In this document: in pieces, positions 13,096 to 27,128 of the stretch
Layout of the letters: each line of letters opens with the position of its first letter
Position numbering within the stretch: the first letter of the stretch is position 1
Source: Sipunculus nudus
Taxonomy: Eukaryota; Annelida; Sipuncula; Golfingiida; Sipunculidae
Length of the DNA stretch: 64,000 nucleotides
Direction of reading: 5' to 3'
NCBI GenBank assembly: GCA_026874595.1
Contig: CM049316.1
Location: forward strand, 70,833,176-70,897,175
Translations under genes and position numbers: made by a program
Notes under the pieces: model-generated
Databases searched by the model: none
Seen by the model: only the letters and a program-made list of their open reading frames with translations
What the model was told of the DNA's origin: nothing

Positions 13096-14672
13096 CGTAC
13101 GCATACCAACTTTGGAAGTGAGTTATTGTGCTCTGTGTTACCTGTGCAGTGTCCCAGGTCACTCACGGCCACCTGTTGGGAAAAGTTTGATTTATCACCT
13201 GAAATGTTGAAAAACGATACACGGACATCCTTCACTTTACCCCTGCAAGAGCAAACGTATGATACCTTAAAACTCAAGACGCATTTCAGTAATAGTAGTT
13301 CTATGTATAAAAAACGTAGAAAATAAGAACTAAACAAAGAAAATTGTTACCAGTTTTGCAGCATGATGAAAGTTAAAGAAATTCCTACGAATTGTTTAAG
13401 AAAAAAATATATTCATATTTATCATATTTATTATAATATATTGTTTGTACAATATTTATGTTTATTATTATAATTATTTTCTATTTATATTTATATTTAT
13501 ATTGCAAACGAAATTAATTTTACAGTTGAGATTGAAAATGGGATTTAAAAGTACAAAACGTAGTGGTTCTGAACTGTCGCCTTCGAAAGATTAACATACC
13601 AAAAGAAAAATAACATTATTACAATACATGATTAAAATATACACGTATATAATTAATTACAGCGTTCCGTTAAGTTCCCTATCATAAAATATATATTGAC
13701 ACAAATATACATGTATATTTATTATTGAGCTATGCGTATCATTTACATATAACCAGTTTAATCACCCTGAACTATACTACACTACTTGTTTGTTAACCTC
13801 CGTGTAATTGTTGTCAGTACGATATCAAACACCAGAAACTTGTGTTTATCGGAACGAATCCCATTTAACTTCGAGAGCATGTCGAACCCCGTGTTTTGGG
13901 GGATTTCTGTTGGACCATATATGTAAGTTCAACCGCTAACCAGTGTAACAATGTGTTATCACGCGTTATGGTAAGGTTTTAATGGGGAAAATCATATGTA
14001 TTCAGGAGAATTACAATGCGCGGACTGAGTGTACTTAACCCCCCCCCCCCTGGACAAAAACAACACTGCATTAGAAACTGCAAAATTAAAATTGTGCAAA
14101 CATAACACAAAAGTTGAATGGGACAGAACTCCCTTCAATGAAGTATTACTACTTATATATAAGACAGAAATCTTTATTATAACTCAGTTGCTATTATTTT
14201 ACTATTTAAATAAATTGTTTTATATAAATCATATAATTTTACAAAATGTTGATATTATTCTATATGAAAACATAAATGTTTAATTACAACAAATAATTAC
14301 TATATAGTGGCAATGCTCACTACATGTCGTGCCAGGGGAGCAATAACAACCGTCCAAGTGATGCGCTCTGATAAATATTGTTGGGCGGTGACTTTCGGGA
14401 TAAAAATAAGCCCTGGAACACATCATTCATCATATGAAGAATACCTATAGGCCATCATTCAACAGGTATTGTCATATACCGACAACGGTCCCGCCCTGTC
14501 GAAAAGTATGACGTAAGCCGACATAAATTTGATTCAGGTGATCGCCTTTGATCTTACCAGCATGACGGGTATGAAATTCCATTAAACCCTCCCCCACCAC
14601 CCCCACAAAAGTTATTAAACATAAACGCAACTCTTGACAATATATATATATAGAATTCATTTACATTTTGCG

Positions 14673-14675
<3 letters not shown>

Positions 14676-14708
<33 letters not shown>

Positions 14709-14906
14709 CCCTCTTCCTTTCTTCTTTTCCCTCTTCATCATTCTCTCTGTTTTATTCTGCCTGTCTGTCTGGCTGTCTGTCTGTCTCTGTCTCTGTCTCT
14801 CTCTCTCCACCCTTAAATCCTCTTCCTCTCTCCTTGACCCTCTTCATCATTTTCTCCGTTTTATTCTGCCTGTTTGTCTCTCTCTGTCTCTGTCTCTCTG
14901 TCTCTT

Positions 14907-14952
<46 letters not shown>

Positions 14953-15110
14953 AAACCGGCTGTCTTTCTCCTTTCCGACCCTTTTCATTATTATATCCTT
15001 AATTTTAATTTCTTTCTTCGTTTCAGTCCTTTAGATGTCCGTCTGGATGTCTAGGTTATTATCAAGCTATATGTGTCTGCGTCTCTCTCTCTCTCTCTCT
15101 CTCTCTCTGT
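14676..15110. repeat. Polypyrimidine (CT/CTGT) block
   Basis: Repeated CTCTCT, CTGTCTCTGT and related pyrimidine runs on the plus strand. They account for the Ser/Leu-rich and Arg/Glu-rich open frames in this stretch, which are not genes. Confidence 0.9.
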
Positions 15111-15507
15111 GACTTTATCAGACATTCGCTAGGATGCGCTCCTATCATCCCCAGGCGTAACACTCGTTAGATAAGAAAACCTCCCTATGATAAAATCTCT
15201 TTGTCCCAGAAACGCTTTATGACGTTGGCGCTGGCTAAATGCAATAGCTGATCTTTGTCACCAGCGCAAGCATCTGTTATCTCCCATGGCGTATATAAAG
15301 AATAAGTCCTACTTTGTCTTATATTATCATGCAGTATTATATGTATCAACCACTTTTATGGTTCGGTCTATATAGATAAAATGGTCGTACTTGCAGGTAT
15401 ATGCCTGCATACACGCGTTATAACAGCGCATCACCGTGTATTTTGAAGCCCTGCGTGGGTACCATGTAAAAATATGCACACTGAATTTGGCACGCGTACA
15501 GTTTCCC

Positions 15508-15510
<3 letters not shown>

Positions 15511-15552
<42 letters not shown>
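15511..15552. repeat. (AT)21 microsatellite
   Basis: Perfect AT dinucleotide run. It explains the YIYIYI-type open frames on both strands. Confidence 0.95.
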
Positions 15553-15555
<3 letters not shown>

Positions 15556-17159
15556 ACAAATACATATAGGTACCTGTTGATCATGCAGATATTATCTTAC
15601 TTTGCTTCATACTGTATATTCAGGTTGTCGATAATAAATGAATAGGCTACAGCATTCTGTTACAAATTATAGTGAAAATTATACAGATAAACTTTGTTTT
15701 ATATCACGAAAAGTAAATGTTTCATATACTTTTAACTCGTGCATATGTTTCTTGTCTTTAATACAGACTTAAAAACGGACTTCGCAAATACTTCTTCAGT
15801 TTACAGATTTAATTTTATCAATTAGAATGTGATATATTGATTTATTGATATATTGATATGATTGTCTTTTCCTCAATCGGTTTCTTTTTAATATGTTGAA
15901 CCTATATTGAAGGTCTGAAGGGCGATTTTTGATATAGCATATATATATTAACATACAAGACGCAAAGTTTTTAAATAAAATAATAAAGTGTCACCCAGAA
16001 ACGGCGGTTAAAATTTAAAAATCGATATATACTACCTCAAAACACTATGCATACTTAATGCCCTCTCATCAGTGAAATATTTATGCCCTACTTCCCGGAC
16101 AAGTGAAATTGTCTACGCTATGACTTTATTGGGGGAAATCCGAAAGGGCCTAGAAATTATATAACTGCAGAATAATTGCCTATATATATAACATATCAAA
16201 TAAGGGAGCATCCATTAAGTACATTTTAAACATGGCGCACTGATCTTTCTATAATGATATACGTTTAAAGAAAACTTAAATTTTTTATGATATCTTGATA
16301 GTTTTTAAAAATCAAATGGTTAGAAAGTGATTATTTAAACTAATTAAAAATTCCGCAATGCATGCATGTACACTCAAAAGGAACATCCTATCGAGTTTAA
16401 AAAGATATGCACTAATATGTCTAATATGATTTTTTTTATTCATATCTGAGCTAGGGGTTTACCCGTCTGATCGCCGCGGTAGTGGGGAGGGGGGCTGCTC
16501 CCCTATTATAAGATACGGAAACTGAAGCAAATCCCGGAACAAAATTAAAGTTCCTTTTACTCCTACTTAAAAACAGTGGTAAAACATGCAAATTACCATT
16601 CAAAGGTCTTGTATGTGGAGACAGGTTCACGGACAGAACACAAAATCGTAGGCCCTTTATATAAGGATCCATTCTCAACATCTCTTAATCCCCCCCCCCC
16701 CCCCTTCCTTATGACAAAGAGGAAAACTCTCCTCCCAGATAATCATTATATTTTCCTTGCTCCAGCCATATATTATATGGAGGGTATACTAAAGTGATTT
16801 TTGTTCGATTTTCAACCCTTTTTATATACTTTAAATTGCCCAACATTCATAAAAATTCAATGGGAAGTTAACTCATAACATATCCTAAAGCTCTCAGTAT
16901 GATGTGTATAGCTGTTACTAATTTAAGGACAATATGAAGAAATTGTAAACTATCTAGATGACTTAATTATCACGAAATCGCGATGGTTAAAATGATGCAT
17001 TTAACCCCCCTAACAGTGAGGGGACAAGAGATACTCTTCCCCTCCAATCCTGTAAAAAGAGTAAGACATGCCCCCCTTGTCCCCTCCTCTAATAATAGGC
17101 CCACGATACCATTCAAATATAAATGCAAGAAATCACACAGTGTAATATAGACATATATG

Positions 17160-17161
<2 letters not shown>

Positions 17162-17224
<63 letters not shown>
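17162..17224. repeat. (AT)n microsatellite
   Basis: Perfect AT run of about 63 bp in intergenic DNA. Confidence 0.95.
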
Positions 17225-17231
<7 letters not shown>

Positions 17232-20200
17232 TATAAAAAAGGTGCAAATGTAAATGCAGGTTAAATTTCTATATTTGACCTCTTTTAGTGCATACTTGTA
17301 CATATCATCAGTAGGAATTATAGAGCACACAGACACACACAGAGCACACACATACACACATATCTATGATTCCCCATTACTGATAACTAATATTAAAGGT
17401 TAGCCACAAGGCCCACGGCAAACAATCGCTCAGTTAACTTCCATGCTTCATATAAACCTGTTGTAGGACATCGCTACAGCTCAGGAGACCATGTCAGCTG
17501 AACCAGTGTAAGAGACTAAAAATATGGCGCGCCCGCAGAACTGCAGACATGTCAGTGTTAAATTTACAAGAGTAATTATACGGATAATATGTGAACGCGT
17601 GTCCCACGGTAACACCTGTTGAACTCTGGGAACAGCTGTATTGACAGTGAGGCCACTTGGAGAGTTCGAGCAGACGACAGTCGATATATGAAAGCATTCA
17701 CTCCCAATTTAACTAGGGCCATTTTATTTTACTGATAATGCAAAATAGATAAATTAACTCTTTGGAGGATCATCTGATAAAACTTATTTTGTCAACTTAT
17801 TAAAAGATAAATATTTGTTAAATTAGCTTAATTAATCGGAAAAGTGTTTTTTAAGATAATATTCAATGGCGTTGAAAGTATTGAAAAGGGGAAAGAATCG
17901 GTATTAATCTCCGAACGACGTTGTAACATTGTGGCGCACTCAAAACGCGACTAGCCTATATGTGCTCGCTGTTCATAAATTATAGACTGGACCTGACATC
18001 TGCTTGCACACATTTTGTCTGTCGGCAAACACACACTTCTAATGTGGCGTGTTCAAGCATATGTAAATACTTTTTTTCTTCATCTTTACGAATTCGGATT
18101 ACCAGTATCTAATGGTTTCTATAACAGACGAACAACAGACAAAATGCGTTTAATATTGAAATGTTAAATTCAACCTTAGTCGCATATGTTTCCAGCTAAG
18201 TTGAAATCAATATTCCATCCTTTCGTGCATTTGCACTGTATTGTGTACCTTAATTTTTTTTTAGTTTTGCAACAGCTGCGTTGGAAAAAATATGGACTTT
18301 ACAGGATTAAACAGAGGTTTGAGTATTGCTTGTTCAGTGCGTCATTAAAATGATTTAAGGTTAACAGTGCCTAACAGTAAGCCTGTAATATGATCAAAAC
18401 CGTTGGTGAAATTTCATTTATAATTTAGTTAAAGAACATTTTTTCGCTTCATACGAAAGCTTTAATTTCTTTAAAAGCTTTAAAAAATATTATGCTAACA
18501 TATTTTGGGAATCCGTTTTGGCCACCATATTTTAAACCCCCAGTATAACATGGCATGAAGACTCCTCCCCAGGGGGTGCTCATATGCATTAGAGACTTTT
18601 AATTGCAGTGTTCTGCCATATAATTAATTAACATAAGAGACTTGCCACGAACTGGTATGGCCCGGTTAACCAAACGTTGATGAAGTAGATTCAATATAAT
18701 TGCTTATTTTATAACAAATAGATCATTCTCTCTAAGAATAATAATCACCTTTCAGTATCTCACGTTATCACGCATGTTTGTATTTTGTCCATTCAATATC
18801 TCTAAAAGGAGGACAGAAATAACCAATTATTGTTTATGCATGCGTCTTAAATTTATTTCTTTTCTTGACAGGAACATTAGACGTACCAGAAAAAAATGCA
18901 GGTTTTTAGTGAATCTCTGCTCGATGGCATGAGTTATTTCGGATTACACAATGTAAATTGTAACATATAGGGATTTGTATGTTGGTTCATTATTACACCT
19001 CCTTGAGGTGGCGATACCTGTTATACTTTACCCTCGTGCATTCTCTACACACGAGATCTGTCTATGAAATCCTATCATTGTTTCAAAAGATCTTGACCCT
19101 ACATGTGCGGAGGTTTACTCCAAGATGAGTCTGTTGGCAAATGTACGCAAAAAGTTCTTAACTACTGAAATTTTGTGGAGGACTAGGAAACCCACAATAA
19201 ACAATCAATTTTATTTTGGAGTTACTCTGGAATACCATAGATTGATTGATTTTATATAGGTACATGTATATAAAAGAAGATCAGCATAAAATACAGTATC
19301 TTGACATAAACAAGATGGGATAATACTAAAAATGTTTAAAATATAAACTTATCTCCATAGTGGTCCTTGTGATCTAGATTTATAAAGAGAAAAAGGGCAT
19401 GCATGGAATACCTGAAATATAAATTAAATTATTTGTAATAATTTACAATCAAACCTTTTTAAAAAATAGATGTGAACAATAATTAAGGACTACAAAACAT
19501 TAAAAAAATTGCTACATTTTTAGAAATAGTGTGCGTTTAAGACTAATCATACCAAGCATATATAAAAATACAGAACAACAAGGAATACATAAACGACTTA
19601 ATCATGACTATAGGCACAGTAACCACCATAAAGAAAAAAAGAGAGGGAAAATCATCAATTAAAATTATTTAAAATAAAAGTATATTTTACTTTAAATGTC
19701 TAAATGTTTAAATGTCTTTAAACAAAATATTAATTCCTAGGATTCTGTCCGATTGGTACGGTTATTTCATTATAATAGATCCATTCGTCTGTGTTAGGGG
19801 GTGTTTTTTTTTACTGGAGACTGGTTTGTGTAGCTTAACCGTGATAGGTGTGACAAGACGTACAGAAACTAGATTCATGAAATTTGATGTCCCCGACAAG
19901 ATCTGGGTCTTCATGAAGCCTTTCGTGAACGGTCGTATGCATACTGCCATCTACAGGTTGGCAAACGAACCTGAAAAAAAGAGACCAATGGCAAAAGAGA
20001 CAAATGGCAATGGTTCATAAAGGTTCATCTGATACGCACTGAAATGAAAATGAAATAATCAGCACGGCTGATTTCAGTGCCTGATGGGTTTTTCAAATAA
20101 GTAAATATAAATATTATTAATTCAAAATTGTGCCCACGACAGTTCGTAAGAAGTGACCAGGTTGATTTAAGTTATTAAATAAACATGATTAGGCAAATAA

Positions 20201-22165
20201 GATTGAAACTTATTTTCCTGTATTCCTATTGTATATAGCGAAACCATTAGGTTGTTTAGCAGTCACAATGTAGTTCAATGACAAGTAGTAATGGAAAATG
20301 CCTAAATTATTATAGAAAGTAAGTAGCCCCATGGCTCTATATCTTCATCTGATTCATGAATTATCTTGCTATTTGCTATGCATATTCATCTGGGATAGCT
20401 TCATCTTCATCAGTATGTATATCCATGCAGAGGTGGCATCCTTAAATGTATATTCGTTTGTACTCAGGTTCTGAATCGAATTTGACTCCGACAATTGAAA
20501 TACTTGTTACCATTTATACACTACACTCATTTATCTTCTTTGTGTGGGCCTTAATTGTTTGCTCAAGTTGGTTTATGTTTTTGCAACACTTGTTCTATAA
20601 GAGAATTCATCAGGAACTCTCTCTCTCTCTCTCTCTGGATTTCCATTCCGCTAAGTATCGTGCTATCTGCCGACCGGACGGACGAACGAGAGGACGGAAA
20701 AAGGACAGAGGATAAGAGCAACTGCTGCATGAGGTAATTTATTCGAAAAATTCCTTATTCCGTGAAAAAAAGAAAACCTTTTGTTCGACGGATTCGCCGC
20801 TCACATTTTTTATCCTTTTTTTTGAAGACCAGGTCATTTGTAATGTTGCTCATTTTAGCTTTGGAACAAATCCCCTAAAAGAATTATTAAATGTATGGGA
20901 AATGGACAAAATTTTGTGTTGTTCATATACACCCTTTCAAGAACTGGAGCAAGTTTTGTATTTCCTATAGGCAATCTGGTAGTTCCACCTGTTGTGTCTC
21001 GACGGGTGAAAAATGGGTAATAAATCGCCAAGAGTCCGTAGAATAAGCAATGTTTTTATTGTCTTAGCTCTGTACCTTAAGAAATCATTGTAAAAATAGA
21101 TCAAACATCACCGAAATCTGTTTACCGAATCTTTTGATATTACTCACATACATTAAAGAAACACACAGGAATGAAATGCATCATACCACTGATCCAAATC
21201 AGTTAGATCCAACATTCCACATAAAATTTACAGTCATAACGAAAAAAAGGAAGGAGCCAGGGCCGAGTAAATAGTGTTGTATAGGTTGTATTGTCTTATT
21301 TACTATGTCTTATTAAAGTAGGCTATACACACGCGTTTGTTTACACATTCACGTAATCGTTAAACTGTCAGCCCTTTTGCAGAAGCATTTTTTATAGATA
21401 ACATATACAAACAGGTAAATGCACAGCAATTCCCTGTTTCTTTAGTTGAAAAAAAAATAAAATGTTTTATGGTAAATCAAAATCTATTAGGAATCATATT
21501 AAACCTTTGACAACCTCTGACGTATTCCCGCGATCGGTAAGCTGTCAGCCATTTGCAGTAACATCGTTTTTATTTAATAAATACTAAAGCAAAAAGGTAA
21601 ATATATAGTATTTTTTACGTAGAGAGTGTAAAAATAAATTTTTATAAAATAATGATTGAAACATCATTAAAAGAAAATTCCAAAACGGATAATTCAGAAC
21701 TCTCTGAATAAAACGGAAAACACACGCAAGCCATCCGAGAGTAATTCATTGTATCATAGTGACGGCTACAACCTTGAAGAGAAACATCCCGGTTTTTTTT
21801 TTTAATAGCCCGCTTAAATTCATATTATCGGTTGACAAAAGCGATATTCAATTAAACGAGATCGATTGTATATATCTTGATATTCGACGAAGATATCAGT
21901 TCATAAGATTAAGTTTCACTAACTTAGCTTTCCTCTAACATGTTTCTTTGATGTCTAAAAATGAAATTTAAAAACTTTTATTGAATCAAAATTTTTAAAA
22001 TTATATTTTAAGTTAGAAAGAGACATGATACTGGAAAACCAAAAAATATTGTTTTAAGATAATATCATGTAGTTTTTTATAACCCCATTACAACGTGGTT
22101 TGCTACCTTTCAAAAATTTTAAATATTCAATAATTTCATATAATTTCATATGAAAATGAATGTTA

Positions 22166-22170
<5 letters not shown>

Positions 22171-22227
<57 letters not shown>
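22171..22227. repeat. (AT)n microsatellite
   Basis: Perfect AT run of about 57 bp in intergenic DNA. Confidence 0.95.
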
Positions 22228-22231
<4 letters not shown>

Positions 22232-23155
22232 GAAAGAGCTCTGTACCAGGTTTAAAATGAGATGTACTTTATGGGGTCTAATATGATTTTGAAACAGCCT
22301 TTTGATTGATTTTAAATTTGGACCTTTTCTGCCAGGGTAGCTACCTAAATGTTGATCATTCTATGTGCAGAACACCTTGGCACAGTCGTCACAGACGACT
22401 ACGCTACCACCTATGGGCTGACAGTTTAACTAATCGAAGAAATGTGCAAAGTCTAAAGTTGGTTTTAACTGTAAGGCTGGAAATAATACTTCTGTATATT
22501 CTTCTTTATAATGCGGAACTTTCTAGGCACCTTTCCCCAGGGTTCGTTTCTACTTAAATAAACTTCTTCCAGTCTCAACTGTCAAACTTCAATAAAAAAT
22601 GTTTACATTTCAAGAAAATACCTTCTGTTTACATTTCACATGCGCATGCTCACAAAACTATTACTAATTTCGTTAAGTCCTTACCACAAAAACACCCATT
22701 GTTATGCAAGCGGCGTTGAAAAAATTTCTTATCCAACCTACTTGAACATACTTTATCACCCGCTTCACTACATTTATACCTACGCCGCTGATGTATTTAG
22801 AAGCCCCGGTGCATTGTGGACCGTATCTAGTCCACGATCCCTAACCAGCAGAGTCGTACTCTTGTGAGTCCGATTCTGCGCAGTGAGCTTTCTTGAAGGA
22901 TAAGTCCTAAATAAGAAATATAAAGCTCAGAAATGTATAGTCTTAACTGGACATATATCTTCGGATGCAAATGATAAAATGCAAATGTATTTTACGGGAT
23001 AAAAAAGATCATTGTATGGTGAGACGGCATGTCATTTAATAATGATGTTTAGTACTGAGGGCTAGTGTCCTTAGACGGCCGCTTCCCCAAAATTGGCTTT
23101 CATGAAAGAACTATCGCAGTGGGTGTACACATGTATAATAATATCAAATAGTTGT

Positions 23156-23302
23156 CAGGCACGGATACAAGGGGGGGGGCGCATGCCCGTTTGTGATTAA
23201 AAAAAAAAGATTATATAGATCATTAGATCCTTGGTTAAGTTTTGTTGGCCTTCAGTACCTGCGCCCCCCCCCCGGGTTTGTAAAGTCCAGGATCCGCCCC
23301 TG
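23156..23302. mobile_element. Possible short hAT-type MITE
   Basis: The left end starts CAGGCACGGATACAAGGGGG and the reverse-complemented right end starts CAGGGGCGGATCCTGGAC, giving partially matching inverted ends around a 147-bp segment with G-runs and C-runs facing each other. CAGGGGCGGATCC-like ends are common in hAT-derived MITEs. The flanking 8-mers (ATAGTTGT and GTTATGGC) do not match, so no target duplication supports it. Confidence 0.35.
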
Positions 23303-24729
23303 GTTATGGCTCAGGTTTGCCTCCAATAATCCCTTTTTGCTTCCACCAGGGGGGTATGCGCTTATCCCCATCATGTATGAGCCTGTGTGTTTGTTTGTTA
23401 ACAACGTTACTCTAAAAATCATGAAAAGAATCTAAAAAATATTTCAGGGCATTTCGGGAATTGGCCGATCATTTAGATTTCGATGCGGATCCGGTACATT
23501 ATCCGGAATCAGGAAATCATTAAAATATCCACATATGTACCAGCACTTATGCATGAATAAGTGAATGCCAACACAGTTTTGAGGCATCTCACAATAGGGA
23601 CCCACACAAACACATGGCGGAGGCTTGCATTCCTTAGAATGTAGATTTCTCGTTTTTCCTTGTCCAGTTATACGTCAACATCCGAGGAATACAGTACCGA
23701 AACCAAGTACGCGCTGTGTAATGGAGTTATTAAACAAATTAAGCAAATCTGAATTAACATCAAACGGTTGCAGTTTTCGTACAAACAAGAGACGGATGGG
23801 TACCTTTTTAATGAAAGCATTGTGAAAATAAAATCCGATAGTGGATATAGGCGTTGGTCAGAAATACCCATATGCTAAATCATATTGAATCACCAAAAAA
23901 GGGACCCATGGGTAACGGCGCTCAGCTGAAGATTGAATTTTTTTGCAAATGCAAAATATGCAAAATATTCTATTGTAATTTTTTTCATATATATATAAGC
24001 ATATGAGAAGCTAAGAGGAAAGAGGCCCTTCTACTTTGTTTTAGTAAAGTTCTAAATATATGATTGCAAAACTAATACTCTGACAAGACTGTCATGAAGA
24101 AAAAGAGTAATAGTTTTGAGATTCTGTAATGCATATGATAAATTTACAGATGGACAGGCAAGTGGACAGAAGGGACTATAACCTTTATTTCACTTTCAAG
24201 GGTATAATGCATTTAAGTTTATATGAAAGCCTTTTTTTAGCAATCCCCTTTTTCCATTAATAGTTTTATTAGATTCATTTTTTTTTTAAGTTATATAAAT
24301 TTGTAATAAAAACAACTGAAAATATAAGTCAAAATATCAGAATTCTAAGTTACAATCATTATTTATCCAGAGTGTAGCACATGTCGGGTCATATTATGCA
24401 TACACATATATTTTATTATCTTTAAATCACAAATGTTTAAACTGAATTCAAAAGAAAATAATGACACATCATTCCATGAATCACTTTTAAAAATTTTTGC
24501 ACATTGGAGTTTTCAGTTCATGCTTAATTTTATTCACCGAAATAAAAGATTCAGTAAATTTGTTAAAACAAAAACATCTTTCCAAATAAAGTATACACAC
24601 CTGTTGGTTGAATGAGGGACAAAAAATATCATTGTGCTAATTATTATCTCAGCCATAATTTATTACTGGAATTAACACTCATTTTCACACCTGGTGAAGT
24701 TTTTACTCTTCTGAAGTATAAGGAATTAC

Positions 24730-25256
24730 TTATCTGATGAACAAATTTCAGATCTAATTTGGGGCAAACAATTGAATCTTAATTAAATAAAGTTATGTCC
24801 CTGAAAAAAAGTCTCCAGCCTCAGCAATTCTCATCTTAAGTGAGTTAATATATTTCCTTATTTAAAAAAATGCATTATATTTGAGCCCATAACTTCAAAT
24901 CAATATGCAATGCAGACTTAATTTAGGGGATGTTCATAGCAAATGAATGGAAGAATATGTATACTAAATATGATCAAAAACAGATCAGTGGTTTGATATT
25001 ACACAGCCTTGAAGTGTAACAATGTTTTTTTATGAAAAAAACGGAGGTTTTTCCTTAATATCTCAAAGGAACGAAGCCCTAGTGACCCATTTTTCGGTAT
25101 GGAAGGAGATTTTTTGGGACATCTAACTGTATCCAAAATTTTGGATTTGTAGGTCCAACGGTTTCAAAACGTGCCCTGTTAACGGACGGCCGGACGACGG
25201 ACAAAGGACCACGACTGTAGCTCAGATGACTTACAGTCAGCTGAGCTAAAAATTAT
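24730..25256 (+). repeat. Interspersed repeat S1, copy a
   Basis: Homologous over several hundred bases to the segments at 53580-54175 and 54190-54966. Shared blocks include ACAATTGAATCTT, AGATCAGTGGTTT, GACATCTAACTGTAT and a GGACG-rich tract. The right end is a stem-loop: TAGCTCAG at 25218-25225 pairs with CTGAGCTA at 25241-25248, with an inner GACT/AGTC stem, followed by AAAAT. It has no coding capacity. The family is not identified; the end structure suggests a non-autonomous mobile element. Confidence 0.7.
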
Positions 25257-25667
25257 TAAAATGTGGGAATGGCTCTCCACAGCCCGAAGTTATTTGAGGA
25301 AAAGAGGTATATCTTGAGAGAACTTGCCAAAACTTATCCAAATTCATACTTCAAACCTCTGACCATTGGACAACAAATTACCCGTATGGCATAATGACCG
25401 TTTAGATACTTATCTTTATTTGTGAATTATTATTTTCAATGAATGTGAAGATGAATCCATCTAGATCTCATTTTGGTGTGCTGTTTTTATTTTCCCCGAG
25501 GTACCGGCAGTTTTTACACATTTTAGTGTGGGTATATGAGCAGTTACAGCCCGTTGCATGAGTTGTGGAGTACACATTTAAGAACCAGCATAAATTTTTG
25601 TAAATCTAAAAATCTAAAGCAAGCAATTCTGTGGCGCCATCTGTTGGGCTTGATGGCAACTTCTAAC

Positions 25668-27128
25668 TGGAGCCCTGCGCGGGCCTAAACCCGCCCCGCG
25701 GGCTGCGGGGGCCCGCAACCGCCCCGCGGGCCCCCGCGGGCTGACTTTTTCAGGGTTTTGTGGGGAGGGGCGGGCCGAAAAAAATTCTCTGCGGGGCGGG
25801 GTGGGTGCGGGCTAAAGGAAGGGATATGCGGGGCGGGGCGGGTTACATGATATTTAAAAGCGGGTTTCTGCGGGCCGAAAACATGATTAAATAGCGAGAA
25901 GATGATCACTTTTGCTTGAATGTTAAGCACTGCAGGTCTGTTTATGTTCCAGATTCATCTTTGCAGAGAACACTTTTCAGAATATTGCAAATGAACCTGG
26001 GAACAGCGTTGTATAATTATAGACCGTTCGGCACTGTAGGCCTACACTTGTTGCCAGTCTCAGATATTACGTAACATGGCTGAGGGTAGAGCACCAGGAT
26101 TATGCCTGTGATGTTATAATAGTCACAGTATGGGTGCATCAGGCTCTGTCACCAGCTTGATATAGCCTTACATAACTCACAAAGACTGAGGTGTGCCAAT
26201 CATGGATGAGCAAATGAGCACTGGCAAGTTTAGAGGACTGCACAAGCAAAGCAAAATGAGATAACGAGCATGCCATAGGGCTCATTTGTTATCTATTCTT
26301 GTGTTCACAACCATGACATAGAGCTGACTCCCTCTGTACAGTTCCATACCCTTCCCCTTTCAGCTAATTAGCTGATATCGCTGGACAGGATTAAGCTCTT
26401 TGTGAAATAAAAGGTGTGAACTGTGGTGAGCAAGTACGCTACCTGCTAGTGATGAGTAGTGTAACTCTAGGCATACAAACTTAATAGATATTGATTGTTT
26501 TATGCTTAAGTTTTATTTTATGTTTCCGTATAGCAGCATATGCATGGTAAATATTTTTAAACTGCAATTATGTTGTTAGATAAATACCTGAATATGTTGA
26601 ATTTATAATTACTTTAAATATTTTAAGGAGACACAGCGGCAATATTTGAATAATGTGTACCAGTTACTGCAGTGACATTTCCAGTGATATGGCGATAAAT
26701 AATTTTATTTTGGGAATTTGTAATTCTTAAAAATAAGAAAATGCATGGCAATTCAATGACACTCGTCCTTACCTGCAGTGAAAAAAACTCGAAAATGTCC
26801 TACCATCAACAAACCGCTATGATAACGCTATCTACTCAGACGGTCATTCATTATTAATATCTAAAAATAAAACATATTTTTCTAGTTGGCTTCCTTTTTG
26901 GTTGTCCCTGATGTTTATTTGCGGGTTGAATGCGGGCTGACTTTTGGTGAAAATGCGGGGCGGGGCGGGTGCGCACTTAAAGCTAAATAAGCGGGGCGGG
27001 TGCGGGGCGATTTTTTCTTTATAGGTGCGGGGCGGGTTTTTACTACTGCGGGGCGGGGCGGTTGCGGGTTGAAGGTGTGTTTTGCGGGGCGGGTGCGGGC
27101 TCTAAATCCTGGCCCGCGCAGGACTCTA
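25668..27128. mobile_element. hAT-like non-autonomous DNA transposon with GC-rich subterminal repeats
   Basis: A 1461-bp element with inverted ends. The left reads TGGAGCCCTGCGCGGGCC; the right, reverse-complemented, reads TAGAGTCCTGCGCGGGCC. Flanking 8-bp duplications are CTTCTAAC (25660-25667) and CTTCTCAC (27129-27136), 7 of 8 identical. Both subterminal zones (25680-25880 and 26920-27120) are packed with GCGGGGCGGG and GCGGGC motifs in opposite orientation, and the roughly 1-kb interior is AT-rich without a transposase ORF. The T(A/G)G start, 8-bp duplication and subterminal repeats fit hAT; the superfamily call is inference. Confidence 0.65.

Larger units (their letters stand above)
13096..24729. 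other. Intergenic region upstream of ESRP, no supported gene
   Basis: About 11.6 kb of AT-rich DNA between the ESRP promoter and the next interspersed repeat. It holds poly-C tracts (about 14039-14051, 16690-16704), a long CT-rich block, three long TA arrays and a possible small MITE near 23156-23302. The short ORFs are mostly microsatellite translations or isolated frames without splice context. One possible but unassigned exon-like segment is near 19848-19953. Confidence 0.5.

Noticed and set aside
14634-15054. Ser/Leu-rich and Arg/Glu-rich open frames
   Set aside because: They translate the CT/GA simple repeat on either strand. The same applies to the frames at 44420-44736.
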